From Moraxellaceae bacterium UBA2477 (GTDB lineage Bacteria > Pseudomonadota > Gammaproteobacteria > Pseudomonadales > Moraxellaceae), in the NCBI GenBank assembly GCA_002342025.1, contig DDPD01000042.1:1-35821 (forward strand): 35,821 nt of DNA. Reading direction: 5' to 3'. Position 1 is the stretch's first letter, and each line of letters starts with the position of its first letter. The position numbers and the translations under genes were made by a program. The notes under the pieces were generated by a model that made no database searches, was not told the origin of the DNA, and saw only the letters and a list, made by a program, of their open reading frames with translations. This document shows positions 1 through 8,999 of the stretch, one piece after another.

Positions 1-19
1 CCCAGGGCGGGAGGGCTAA

Positions 20-1492
20 ATGAAAACGCTAGCGCAAATTTGGTGGGATGTTCCGGCTGAGTGGGCTGATGTGCCTGTGCCATCGTTGGTCTCAGATTCT
101 CGTTTGGTTAAGCCCGGTTCGGTATTTGTCGCTTTGGCGGGTTTGCACCACGATGCGCGTAGCCATGTGCCGGCAGCCTTGGCTGCAGGTGCCGGCGCCA
201 TTCTGGTGGAGGCGGGTGGAGAGTGGCTGGTTCATGCCGAGCAGGCCGGCGTGCCCGTTTTAGTGGTGCCGGAGCTGACGCAGCAATTGGGCCATTTCGC
301 TGCGCGTTTCTATGATCAGCCGGCGGCTGGGATGACCGTTATGGCCGTCACAGGCACCAACGGTAAAACCAGTATTGCTAACTTAATGGCAGGCGCGGCT
401 CTTCAGCTGGGTCGTCGTAGCGCAGTGATTGGTACGCTGGGCAATGGCTTCTATGGTGAGCTAGCGGCATCGCAATTCACCACGCCGGACCCGCTGCAAC
501 TCCAGCGCTTACTTGCAGAGTTCCGTGATCGCGGTGCTGAGCTGGTTGCAATGGAGGCGAGCTCGCACGGTTTAGAGCAGGGTCGTATGGTGGGCACTCC
601 CATCCATACCGCGCTGTTTACGAATTTAACGCGTGATCATCTGGACTATCACGGCGACATGGCCAGCTACGCAGCGGCTAAGGGACGTTTGTTTTCCTGG
701 CCTGGCCTGCGTGCAGCGGTCATAAATGCTGACGATCCGCAGGGTGAGATTTATCGTCAGCAACTTGCTGCCGATGTGCAATGCCTGCGCTACAGCTTGA
801 ACGCCACCAGTGCTGCCGATGTGGTTGCTGAGCAAGTAGCGCCTTCGCTGGACGGTCTGCGGATGCAAGTGCGCTACGGCCATGTGTCGGTGAGCCTTCA
901 CAGCCCGCTTCTCGGCCGTTTCAATGCGAGCAACCTACTCGCCGTGTTGGCAGGCCTGCTGACACTAGGTTATGACCTGAAAGCGGCCGCAGATGCCTTG
1001 GCATTCGTGCCACCCGTCGCGGGGCGCATGCAGTGTCTTCGTCAAGGTAACTCGCCTTTGGCGGTTGTGGATTACGCCCATACCCCCGATGCCTTAGAGC
1101 AAGCCCTAAAAGCCGCGCGCGAACATACCACGGGCAATCTCTGGTGCGTATTCGGCTGTGGTGGCGGTCGTGACACCGGTAAGCGAGTGGACATGGGGCG
1201 TATTGCGGCTGAGCTCGCCGATAAGTTAGTACTGACCACGGACAATCCCCGTGAAGAGGCGCCGGAATCCATTCTTCACGACATTCAGCAAGGCCTTCAG
1301 GGTCGTGCGGCGGTGGTGATGGTGGATCGCGCCGAGGCCATTGCCTATGCCCTTGCCCATGCAGCCTCCGATGACGTGGTGCTGGTGGCAGGAAAAGGCC
1401 ATGAAACCTATCAAGAAGTGATGGGTGTGCGTTACCCCTTTAGTGATGTTGAGCAAGTACAGCTAGCGCTAAGCAAATGGAGTGCAGCATGA
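20..1492 (+). CDS. murE: UDP-MurNAc-tripeptide synthetase (meso-DAP adding)
   Basis: Cytoplasmic Mur ligase that adds meso-diaminopimelate to UDP-MurNAc-L-Ala-D-Glu using ATP. The 490-residue protein has the usual family length. The ATP-binding loop GTNGKTS is at residues 112-118, the lysine expected to be carbamylated is in KGRLF near 221, and the DNPR motif at 408-411 is the signature for meso-DAP rather than lysine. KGHE is at 459-462. A GGGAGG ribosome binding site lies just before the ATG at 20. The gene is the first complete member of the dcw cluster here, and its stop overlaps the murF start (ATGA). The family call is secure, and DAP specificity follows from the DNPR motif. Confidence 0.97.
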   Translation: MKTLAQIWWDVPAEWADVPVPSLVSDSRLVKPGSVFVALAGLHHDARSHVPAALAAGAGAILVEAGGEWLVHAEQAGVPVLVVPELTQQLGHFAARFYDQPAAGMTVMAVTGTNGKTSIANLMAGAALQLGRRSAVIGTLGNGFYGELAASQFTTPDPLQLQRLLAEFRDRGAELVAMEASSHGLEQGRMVGTPIHTALFTNLTRDHLDYHGDMASYAAAKGRLFSWPGLRAAVINADDPQGEIYRQQLAADVQCLRYSLNATSAADVVAEQVAPSLDGLRMQVRYGHVSVSLHSPLLGRFNASNLLAVLAGLLTLGYDLKAAADALAFVPPVAGRMQCLRQGNSPLAVVDYAHTPDALEQALKAAREHTTGNLWCVFGCGGGRDTGKRVDMGRIAAELADKLVLTTDNPREEAPESILHDIQQGLQGRAAVVMVDRAEAIAYALAHAASDDVVLVAGKGHETYQEVMGVRYPFSDVEQVQLALSKWSAA

Positions 1493-2844
1493 GACTGTCT
1501 GAAATCGCACGCGTGGTGTCGGGCGAATTAATTGGCCTGGATGCGGATGTCGGCAGTTTTTCCAGTGATACCCGTTCGCTGCAGACCCATGATGTGTTTA
1601 TTGCGTTGTCAGGGCCCAATTTCGACGCCAATGCCTTGGTTTGTCAGGCCGCTGAAAAAGGCGCCGTTGCCGCTGTGGTCTCGCGCATGGACCCCAATGC
1701 AGGTATTCCCCAAATTATTGTGAGCGATTGCCACCGCGCCTTGGGCGAGATAGCCGCTGCCTGGCGTGCGCGTTTCCCGCAATTAGTGCGTGTTGCCATG
1801 ACCGGTAGTGCCGGCAAGACCTCGACGAAAGAAATGACCGCGCGCATTTTTGAACAGCAGGGCGAGACGCTGGCGACTCTGGGCAACCTCAATAACGACA
1901 TCGGCGTGCCGCTGACACTATTGCGTATTCGCGAAGAGCATCAGTTTGGCGTGTTTGAGTTGGGCGCTAATCATGCCGGCGAAATTGCCTACACCTCTGG
2001 CCTAGTTAAGCCCCAAGCCGCCGTGATTATTAACGTTGGTACCGCCCACCTGGAAGGCTTTGGCAGCCGTGCAGGCATTGCCAAAGCTAAAGGTGAGATC
2101 TACGACGGCCTCACGCCAGAAGGCATCGCCATCGTCAATATTGATGACGACTTCGCCTCGTATTGGTTAGAAAAGTTGGCAGGCCGTCGCGTGCAAACCT
2201 TCTCGGAGCGCACGGTTGCCGATGTTTATGCCACCGACATTCATGCCGGCGACATGCCACTGTTTTCCTTCACGCTGCACATTGGGGCGCAGAGCTCGCC
2301 GGTTCAGTTACAGATTCTGGGTCGTCATCAGGTCATGAATGCGTTGGCGGCAGCCTCGCTGGCACACGCCTGCGGCATCAGCCTGGCACGCATTGTTGAT
2401 GGTCTGCAAAAGACACGAGCCTATGCTGGTCGAAGTGTGCCGCACAGCTTGGGTCATCAACGCTATGTCATTGACGATAGCTATAACGCCAACCCGAGCT
2501 CTGTTAAGGCCGCGATTGACCTGTTGGCAGCCCTGCCGGGTCGTCATGTCTTGGTGCTTGGGGATATGGGGGAATTGGGCGATGCCACGGCATCGGGTCA
2601 TCTTGAAGTTGGAGAATATGCAGCTATGAAAAATATCGACGCCCTTTATGCAACGGGGCAGCACAGCGCCCATTATGCCGCCGGTTTTGGCAGCCAAGCA
2701 CAGCTGTTTCCGGATCACCAAGCGTTGCTGAAAGCCTTGGAGGCTGAGCTGCAAGGCGTGGTGACCATTCTCGTGAAAGGCTCGCGCAGCGCACGTATGG
2801 AGCGTGTTGTGCAAGGCCTGACGGGCGAAGTAGGAGTGCACTGA
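1489..2844 (+). CDS. murF: UDP-MurNAc-tripeptide--D-Ala-D-Ala ligase
   Basis: Adds the D-Ala-D-Ala dipeptide to UDP-MurNAc-tripeptide, completing the cytoplasmic pentapeptide precursor. From the chosen start the protein is 451 residues, normal for MurF. The P-loop GSAGKTST is at 106-113, followed by the NVGTAHLEGFGS block and, near the C-terminal domain, DDSYNANPSS and VLGDMGELG. I chose the ATG at 1489, not the in-frame ATG at 1477: 1489 forms an ATGA overlap with the murE stop and has GGAG at 1479-1482 six bases upstream. The next gene, mraY, follows after one base, so translation is probably coupled along the operon. Confidence 0.96.
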   Translation: MRLSEIARVVSGELIGLDADVGSFSSDTRSLQTHDVFIALSGPNFDANALVCQAAEKGAVAAVVSRMDPNAGIPQIIVSDCHRALGEIAAAWRARFPQLVRVAMTGSAGKTSTKEMTARIFEQQGETLATLGNLNNDIGVPLTLLRIREEHQFGVFELGANHAGEIAYTSGLVKPQAAVIINVGTAHLEGFGSRAGIAKAKGEIYDGLTPEGIAIVNIDDDFASYWLEKLAGRRVQTFSERTVADVYATDIHAGDMPLFSFTLHIGAQSSPVQLQILGRHQVMNALAAASLAHACGISLARIVDGLQKTRAYAGRSVPHSLGHQRYVIDDSYNANPSSVKAAIDLLAALPGRHVLVLGDMGELGDATASGHLEVGEYAAMKNIDALYATGQHSAHYAAGFGSQAQLFPDHQALLKALEAELQGVVTILVKGSRSARMERVVQGLTGEVGVH

Positions 2845-2845
2845 C

Positions 2846-3928
2846 ATGCTACTTTGGCTTGCCGACCAACTGGCGCAACACTACAAGGGTTTCGGGGTAT
2901 TCAACTACCTGACCTTCCGCTTCATGCTCAGCATTGTCACCGCGTTCGCGTTGTCGCTGTGGTGGGGCCCCCACTTGATCGAAAAGCTCAAAGAAATGAA
3001 GTTTGGTCAGGCTATTCGTAATGATGGCCCGCAAACACATTTGGCAAAAACCGGTACGCCCACCATGGGTGGCGTACTGATTCTGCTGACTATTGCAGTG
3101 AGCACGTTGTTTTGGGCGCGCTTAGACAATCTCTACATCTGGATTGTGTTGGCCGTCATGGCGATTTTTGGTTTCGTCGGTTGGGTCGACGACTACCGTA
3201 AAGTGGTTGAGAAAAACCCACGGGGTCTACCCAGTCGTTGGAAGTATTTTTGGATGTCGGTCGGTGGTTTAGGTGCAGCCATTGTCCTTTACCTCACCGC
3301 GAAGACACCCATTGAAACCAGCTTGATCGTGCCGTTCTTTAAGGACGTGATTATCCCGTTGGGCCTGTTCTACATTGTGCTTAGCTACTTCGTTATTGTC
3401 GGGGCCAGCAATGCGGTGAATCTCACCGATGGCTTGGATGGCTTAGCCATTATGCCTACCGTTATGGTCGCGGGTGCGCTGGCAATCTTTGCCTACCTGA
3501 CCGGCAACATCAAATTCGCCACCTACTTACAGATTCCATTCGTGATCGGTGCTGGTGAGCTCATCATTATTTGCGGCGCCATTATCGGTGCCGGCCTCGG
3601 CTTCCTCTGGTTCAACGCCTATCCCGCGCAAGTATTCATGGGCGATGTCGGTGCGCTGTCGCTGGGCGCGGTGCTCGGCACCATCGCTGTCATCGTGCGT
3701 CAAGAAATTGTGCTGTTTGTCATGTGCGGCGTCTTCGTCATGGAAACAGTCTCGGTGATGTTGCAAGTGGCCAGCTTCAAGTTGACCGGCAAACGTATTT
3801 TCCGCATGGCACCGATTCATCACCATTTTGAACTTAAGGGCTGGCCAGAAACGCGTGTGGTTGCGCGCTTTTGGATCATTAGCTTCATGTTGGTGCTGAT
3901 TGGTCTTGCGACCTTGAAGCTGCGTTAA
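2846..3928 (+). CDS. mraY: Phospho-MurNAc-pentapeptide transferase (lipid I synthase)
   Basis: Integral membrane enzyme that transfers phospho-MurNAc-pentapeptide from UDP to undecaprenyl phosphate, giving lipid I. The 360-residue length is exactly typical. Visible signatures are HLAKTGTPTMGG near residue 65, the aspartate pair in VGWVDDYRK near 110, NAVNLTDGLDGLA near 190 and the histidine-rich APIHHHFELKGWPE near 325. About ten hydrophobic segments are spread along the chain. AGGAG at 2832-2836, inside the end of murF, serves as ribosome binding site. The gene sits between murF and murD as in most gammaproteobacterial dcw clusters. Confidence 0.97.
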   Translation: MLLWLADQLAQHYKGFGVFNYLTFRFMLSIVTAFALSLWWGPHLIEKLKEMKFGQAIRNDGPQTHLAKTGTPTMGGVLILLTIAVSTLFWARLDNLYIWIVLAVMAIFGFVGWVDDYRKVVEKNPRGLPSRWKYFWMSVGGLGAAIVLYLTAKTPIETSLIVPFFKDVIIPLGLFYIVLSYFVIVGASNAVNLTDGLDGLAIMPTVMVAGALAIFAYLTGNIKFATYLQIPFVIGAGELIIICGAIIGAGLGFLWFNAYPAQVFMGDVGALSLGAVLGTIAVIVRQEIVLFVMCGVFVMETVSVMLQVASFKLTGKRIFRMAPIHHHFELKGWPETRVVARFWIISFMLVLIGLATLKLR

Positions 3929-3940
3929 GGAGAGGCGGGC

Positions 3941-5299
3941 ATGCTTATTCAGCGCGACGGTTTGCGGGTGGTCATCGGTCTAGGAAAGACTGGGCTGTCC
4001 TGCGTCCGTTATTTAAAAGCGCAGGGTTATCCCGTTGCGGTTAACGATACGCGTGAGCATCCGCCAGGTCTGGCCGAGCTGCGTGCAGAGTTTCCAGATG
4101 TTGAGGTCAGCCTCGGTAAGCTCGATGCGGAATTGTTCTTGCGTGCCAGCGAAGTCATCAGCAGCCCTGGCATCTCCATTCGCGAGCCGGCCATTGCCGC
4201 TGCAATGGCTGCGGGTGTCTCTGTGGTCGGTGATGTGGAGCTTTTTTGCCGTGCGGCAAAGGCACCGATTGTGGCAATTACCGGCTCCAATGCGAAGAGT
4301 ACGGTGACCACGCTGGTTGGCTTAATGGGCGAAGCTGCCGGTAAGCGTACGGGCGTTTGCGGCAATATCGGCACGCCGGTGTTGGACATGCTCGCTGAGG
4401 GTGAAAAAGACCTGTATGTGATGGAGCTGTCGTCATTCCAATTGGAGACAACACACTCCCTGAAGGCAGCCGTAGCGGTAGTGTTGAACCTCAGCGAAGA
4501 CCATATGGATCGCTACGCCGGCATGGTGGATTACCACCAAGCCAAGCATCGTATTTACCGTAACTGTGAGCGCTTTGTGTTTAATCGTGAGGATGCGCTC
4601 ACAGTGCCATTAATTGCCGATGATCTGCCCCGTGCCAGCTTTGGTTTGGGCGTGCCAGATTTGAATGATTTTGGTGTTCGTGTCGTCGAGGGGAAACCCT
4701 ACTTGGCGCGCGGTCGCGAGACGCTCATGCCGGTCAGTGAGCTGCAGATTTTTGGTGATCACAACGTGGCGAATGCGCTGGCCTGCCTAGCGCTAGGCGA
4801 GGCCGTTGGCCTGCCCATGGATGCCATGCTGAACACGCTACGTTCATTCACCGGTCTAAAGCATCGCTGCCAGCGCGTGGCCATGCACAATGGTATCGGT
4901 TGGTACAACGACTCTAAGGGCACCAATGTTGGTGCGACCCTGGCAGCGATCAACGGCCTAGGCGCAGCGATTAGTGGCAAAGTTCTGCTGATTGCTGGCG
5001 GTGTAGGCAAAGGGCAGGACTTCACCCCGCTTTCGCCTGCCATGGCACAGTTTGGTAAGTCACTTATTCTCATTGGCGAAGATGCCTCGGTTATTGATGT
5101 GGCTGTCGCGGCGGCATTGCCACGATTCCATTGCACAAGTCTGGATGAAGCCATTGCTCAGGCGCTACGTATCGCCAAGCCGGGCGATGCCGTGCTGTTG
5201 TCTCCTGCCTGCGCCAGCTTTGACATGTTCAAGCATTACGAAGATCGCGGTGATCAATTCGTTGCGGGCGTTCGTCGTTTGGTTGAGGGACACGCATGA
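3941..5299 (+). CDS. murD: UDP-MurNAc-L-Ala--D-Glu ligase
   Basis: Cytoplasmic Mur ligase that adds D-glutamate to UDP-MurNAc-L-Ala. The protein has 452 residues. The N-terminal Rossmann motif GLGKTGLS is near residue 13. The ATP loop reads GSNAKST at 115-121, with alanine where many MurD proteins have glycine; I recall the same form in Pseudomonas, so it is probably not a defect. The central SSFQLE and NLSEDHMDRY blocks and the C-terminal LSPACASFDMFKHYEDRG block are intact. AAGGAG at 3927-3932, overlapping the mraY stop, lies eight bases before the ATG. The stop overlaps the ftsW start by four bases. Confidence 0.96.
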   Translation: MLIQRDGLRVVIGLGKTGLSCVRYLKAQGYPVAVNDTREHPPGLAELRAEFPDVEVSLGKLDAELFLRASEVISSPGISIREPAIAAAMAAGVSVVGDVELFCRAAKAPIVAITGSNAKSTVTTLVGLMGEAAGKRTGVCGNIGTPVLDMLAEGEKDLYVMELSSFQLETTHSLKAAVAVVLNLSEDHMDRYAGMVDYHQAKHRIYRNCERFVFNREDALTVPLIADDLPRASFGLGVPDLNDFGVRVVEGKPYLARGRETLMPVSELQIFGDHNVANALACLALGEAVGLPMDAMLNTLRSFTGLKHRCQRVAMHNGIGWYNDSKGTNVGATLAAINGLGAAISGKVLLIAGGVGKGQDFTPLSPAMAQFGKSLILIGEDASVIDVAVAAALPRFHCTSLDEAIAQALRIAKPGDAVLLSPACASFDMFKHYEDRGDQFVAGVRRLVEGHA

Positions 5300-6498
5300 C
5301 CAGCCAAAACATGAATCCACCGATGCAACTGCTACGAAATATCGTTGCTGAGCTGACGGAGCGCCAGGTCGTGCTGGTCGCTTCCGGCTTCTTGTTGTGC
5401 GTCGGTTTGATCATGGTGGGGTCGGCCTCAATGGGTGTTGCCGAGGCCACATTCGGCAATCCGTTCTACTTCTTTATTCGTCATGCCATCTACCTCTGCA
5501 TCGGGCTGGTCGTGGGTGCCGTGGTGCTGCAAGTGCCGATGCAGTTTTGGAGTCGCTACAGTTACTGGGTGTTCTTGGTCGCGTTGATCCTTATCGCGAT
5601 TGTGTTGATTCCAGGCATTGGTCGTCGCGTCAATGGCAGCATGCGTTGGATTGGCTTTGGCGGCATCACCATGCAGCCCTCTGAAGTGATGAAGCTGGCG
5701 GCGGTATTGGCGATGTCGGCTTACCTCGTGAGGCGTCAAGAAGAAGTCCGCAGTCGTGCTATGGGATTCGTTAAGCCCTTAGTGGCGCTGTTTTTTGTGG
5801 TCATGTTCCTCATGCTAGAGCCCGATTTTGGTGCCAGCATCGTGGTCATCATGGCGACTACCTGCATGCTGTTCCTAGCGGGTGCGCCGCTTAAGCAGTT
5901 TCTCGCCGTCATGGGTACTGTGACGCTGGCGGGTATTCCTGTCGTCATGATGGAGTCCTACCGTATGAAGCGCCTGTTGGCCTTCACAGACCCGTGGGCT
6001 GATCAGTACAACACCGGCTATCAGTTGGTTCAGAGCTTGATTGCATTTGGGCGTGGTGACTGGTTCGGTGTGGGGCTGGGTCACAGCGTGCAAAAACTGT
6101 TTTATTTGCCCGAAGCACATACCGACTTTGTCTTTGCGGTCTATGCAGAAGAGTTTGGCTTGATTGGTGTGCTGGTTTTGCTGCTGGCGGTGGCCTCTTT
6201 GGTCACAGCCGCTCTGCGCATTGGCCAGCGTGCTGAGCGCGCTGGCCAATATTACTCCGCTTACGTTGCCTACGGTTTGGCGGTGATGTTGGGCGTGCAA
6301 TCCGCGATCAATATCGGTGTAAACATTGGCTTCTTCCCAACCAAGGGTTTGACGTTGCCGCTGGTGAGCTACGGTGGGTCGAGTCTGGTCATGGTCTTCG
6401 CGATCCTTGCCATTCTCCTGCGCATTGATGCCGAGTCTAGTCAGGTCAGCGAGCGTGGTTTGCGACGCACAGAGGGAGGCAATCATGGCGCTCGTTAA
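5296..6498 (+). CDS. ftsW: Septal peptidoglycan polymerase, SEDS family
   Basis: Polytopic inner-membrane SEDS protein. Established work assigns this family a glycosyltransferase role, polymerising lipid II at the division septum together with the class B penicillin-binding protein FtsI. The protein has 400 residues and about ten membrane segments. The PEAHTDFVFAVYAEEFG block near 270 and the FFPTKGLTLPLVSYGGSS block near 345 are diagnostic of FtsW/RodA. The position between murD and murG identifies it as FtsW rather than RodA. The start overlaps the murD stop as ATGA, with GAGGGA at 5285-5290 as ribosome binding site. Confidence 0.96.
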   Translation: MTSQNMNPPMQLLRNIVAELTERQVVLVASGFLLCVGLIMVGSASMGVAEATFGNPFYFFIRHAIYLCIGLVVGAVVLQVPMQFWSRYSYWVFLVALILIAIVLIPGIGRRVNGSMRWIGFGGITMQPSEVMKLAAVLAMSAYLVRRQEEVRSRAMGFVKPLVALFFVVMFLMLEPDFGASIVVIMATTCMLFLAGAPLKQFLAVMGTVTLAGIPVVMMESYRMKRLLAFTDPWADQYNTGYQLVQSLIAFGRGDWFGVGLGHSVQKLFYLPEAHTDFVFAVYAEEFGLIGVLVLLLAVASLVTAALRIGQRAERAGQYYSAYVAYGLAVMLGVQSAINIGVNIGFFPTKGLTLPLVSYGGSSLVMVFAILAILLRIDAESSQVSERGLRRTEGGNHGAR

Positions 6499-7564
6499 AT
6501 CTGTTGTCGTGATGGCGGGCGGTACCGGTGGCCATGTGTTCCCGGCGTTGGCTGTGGCTCGCGCTCTGCAGGCGCAAGGTGTCCGTATTCACTGGCTAGG
6601 TACGAAAGCTGGCATTGAGGCAGATCTAGTGCCCAAGGCGGGCTTCGATATTACTTATCTCGATGTTGGTGGCTTGCGCGGTAATGGCTTGAAGCCGCTG
6701 CTGAAAGCCCCCACCAAATTGCTGCGTGCCGTCTGGAAAGCCACTCGTGTGTTTTCGTCAGTGAATGCCGATGCCGTGATTGGCTTGGGCGGCTATGTCA
6801 CGGGTCCTGGTGGCTTGGCGGCACGGCTGTCCGGCTTGCCCCTGTATATCCATGAGCAAAACGCGATTGCCGGATTTACCAACAAGGCTTTATCTAAGTT
6901 TGCAACGCAAGTTTTACAGGCATTTCCTGACGCATTTGAGCCCTGTGAAAAAGTGACTTGGGTCGGCAACCCGGTCCGCGATGAAATCGCCACACTGGCT
7001 CAGCCCAATGCGCGTTATGCCGCTCGCCGAGGCCCACTGCGCGTGTTGGTCTTGGGCGGCAGTTTGGGTGCCGTCGCATTAAATGAATTGGTGCCTGCTG
7101 CCTTTGCGGAGCTTCCCGAAGCACAACGTCCGGTGATACGTCATCAGGCGGGGCGCAAGCATGCCGATAAAGCCGCTGAGGTTTATCGCAAACTCGGTGT
7201 GCAAGCCGACATCCTGCCGTTTATTGATGACATGGCCGCGGTTTACGACTGGGCTGACTTAGTCATTTGCCGCTCGGGCGCACTCACGGTGTCTGAAATT
7301 GCCGCTGCTGGTGTGGCTTCAATTCTCATTCCCTTCCCGCATGCGGTTGATGATCACCAGACCGCGAATGCGCGTTTTTTAAGTGATATAGGGGCGGCTC
7401 GCCTGTTTCAGCAACGCGATCTGACGCCCGCTGCCTTTGCCGTCACGCTGGCTGAGTTGCTCGATCGTAAGAAGCTGCAGCAGATGGCAGAAAAAGCCCG
7501 CACGCTGGCCAAGCCCGATGCGACGGCTTTGGTCGTCAACGCTATTTTAAGAGGTCATGCATGA
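6485..7564 (+). CDS. murG: UDP-GlcNAc:lipid I GlcNAc transferase (lipid II synthase)
   Basis: GT28 glycosyltransferase on the inner face of the membrane that adds GlcNAc to lipid I to form lipid II. From the ATG at 6485 the protein has 359 residues, typical for MurG. The glycine-rich loop MAGGTGGHVFPALAVA opens the protein, HEQNAIAGFTNK marks the N-terminal domain, and the UDP-GlcNAc binding region near the C-terminus includes IPFPHAVDDHQTANA. The reading frame stays open upstream inside ftsW, but GGGAGG at 6474-6479 sits five bases before 6485 and the MurG fold begins there. The gene overlaps the ftsW end by 14 bases and ends in an ATGA overlap with murC. Confidence 0.96.
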   Translation: MALVKSVVVMAGGTGGHVFPALAVARALQAQGVRIHWLGTKAGIEADLVPKAGFDITYLDVGGLRGNGLKPLLKAPTKLLRAVWKATRVFSSVNADAVIGLGGYVTGPGGLAARLSGLPLYIHEQNAIAGFTNKALSKFATQVLQAFPDAFEPCEKVTWVGNPVRDEIATLAQPNARYAARRGPLRVLVLGGSLGAVALNELVPAAFAELPEAQRPVIRHQAGRKHADKAAEVYRKLGVQADILPFIDDMAAVYDWADLVICRSGALTVSEIAAAGVASILIPFPHAVDDHQTANARFLSDIGAARLFQQRDLTPAAFAVTLAELLDRKKLQQMAEKARTLAKPDATALVVNAILRGHA

Positions 7565-8994
7565 AAGCCATTCCGCGTACGCGCTTAATTGAAATTCCAG
7601 AAATGCGCCGCATTCGCCGTATTCATTTTGTCGGCATTGGTGGTGCGGGCATGTGCGGTATCGCTGAGGTGCTGCTGAACCAAGGCTATGAAGTAGCTGG
7701 CTCGGATGCCAAAGCGGGCAAGACCACTGATCGACTGAAGTCCTTCGGCGCCGAAATTTTTATTGGTCACGACGCGGCACATATCGAGAAGGCGGATGTG
7801 CTGGTGGTCTCCACTGCCATCGATTCGAGCAATCCTGAAGTGAAGGCTGCGCAGGAACGTCGTTTGCCTATCGTTCGCCGTGCCGAGATGCTGGCAGAGC
7901 TGATGCGCTATCGCCACGGCATTGCCATCGCGGGTACGCATGGCAAGACCACCACGACCAGCCTGATCGCATCGATCCTGGGCGAGGGCGGCTTCGATCC
8001 AACGTATGTGATTGGCGGTCTGCTCAACAGCGCCGGCACTAACGCCAAGCTCGGCAGCAGCCGCTATTTTGTCGCCGAAGCCGACGAGAGCGATGCTTCC
8101 TTTTTGCATTTGCAGCCCATGGCCTCGGTCGTCACCAACATTGACGCCGATCACATGGATACCTACGGCGGCGATTTCGAAGTGCTCAAGCGCACCTTCA
8201 TCGAGTTCCTGCATAACCTGCCGTTCTACGGTCTCGCCGTGGTCTGTGGCGATGATCCCGTGGTGCGCGAGCTGTTACCGAAAATTGCGCGTCCTACCAT
8301 TACTTACGGTTTCGATGCCGATAACGATGTGCGTGCCACCGATGTGCATCAGGAAGGCCTGCAGACCCACTTCACCGTGCATCGTTTAGGCCGTGAACCG
8401 CTCCGCGTAACCTTGAATCTGCCAGGTCTGCACAACGTACTGAACTCGCTGGCGGCTATTGCGATTGCGACGGATGAAGAAGTGGAAGACAGCGCCATTC
8501 TCAGTGCGCTGGGCAACTTCCAAGGCGTGGGTCGTCGCTTCCAGCGTCTTGCCGAAGTGGGTGATGTGCAGCTCGTGGATGACTACGGGCATCACCCCCG
8601 TGAAGTCGCTGCGACGATTGCCGCAGCACGTCAGGCTTTCCCTGGTCGCCGCTTGGTCATGATGTTCCAGCCGCATCGTTACAGCCGTACTCGCGACTGC
8701 TTCGAAGACTTCGTGCAAGTGCTGTCTACCGTGGATCAGTTGCTGCTGCTCGATGTCTATAGCGCAGGTGAAAAAGCCATTGCCGGTGCCGATAGCCGCA
8801 CGCTGGCGCGCAGCATCCGTACGCGCGGCTTGGTTGATCCGGTGTTTGTGGAAAAGGCCGAAGAGCTGGCTCAGCTGTTGCCTTCGCAATTGCGAGCCGG
8901 GGATGTGCTGCTGACACAGGGAGCAGGCACGGTCGGTGCGATTGCGCTGGAGCTGGCTCAGAACGGTCTGTATCTGGCCGCAGCAAAAAAGTGA
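7561..8994 (+). CDS. murC: UDP-MurNAc--L-alanine ligase
   Basis: First of the Mur amino-acid ligases, adding L-alanine to UDP-MurNAc. The protein has 477 residues. The N-terminal nucleotide-binding motif GIGGAGMCGIAEV is at 25-37, the ATP loop GTHGKTTT at 125-132, the EADESDASFL block near 174, and DDYGHHPREV and FQPHRYSRT in the C-terminal half. A relatively long leader of about 20 residues precedes the first strand. AAGAGGT at 7549-7555 lies five bases upstream of the ATG, which overlaps the murG stop by four bases. Confidence 0.97.
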   Translation: MKAIPRTRLIEIPEMRRIRRIHFVGIGGAGMCGIAEVLLNQGYEVAGSDAKAGKTTDRLKSFGAEIFIGHDAAHIEKADVLVVSTAIDSSNPEVKAAQERRLPIVRRAEMLAELMRYRHGIAIAGTHGKTTTTSLIASILGEGGFDPTYVIGGLLNSAGTNAKLGSSRYFVAEADESDASFLHLQPMASVVTNIDADHMDTYGGDFEVLKRTFIEFLHNLPFYGLAVVCGDDPVVRELLPKIARPTITYGFDADNDVRATDVHQEGLQTHFTVHRLGREPLRVTLNLPGLHNVLNSLAAIAIATDEEVEDSAILSALGNFQGVGRRFQRLAEVGDVQLVDDYGHHPREVAATIAAARQAFPGRRLVMMFQPHRYSRTRDCFEDFVQVLSTVDQLLLLDVYSAGEKAIAGADSRTLARSIRTRGLVDPVFVEKAEELAQLLPSQLRAGDVLLTQGAGTVGAIALELAQNGLYLAAAKK

Positions 8995-8999
8995 GATTG

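Noticed and set aside
1..23. Tail of an upstream gene, probably ftsI
   Set aside because: Two frames end here (TAA at 17-19 and TGA at 21-23) and only five or six codons are visible, so neither frame nor product can be decided.
8991..8999. GTG at 8991 as ddl start
   Set aside because: No ribosome binding site precedes it and better-placed ATG codons follow at 9000 and 9003.
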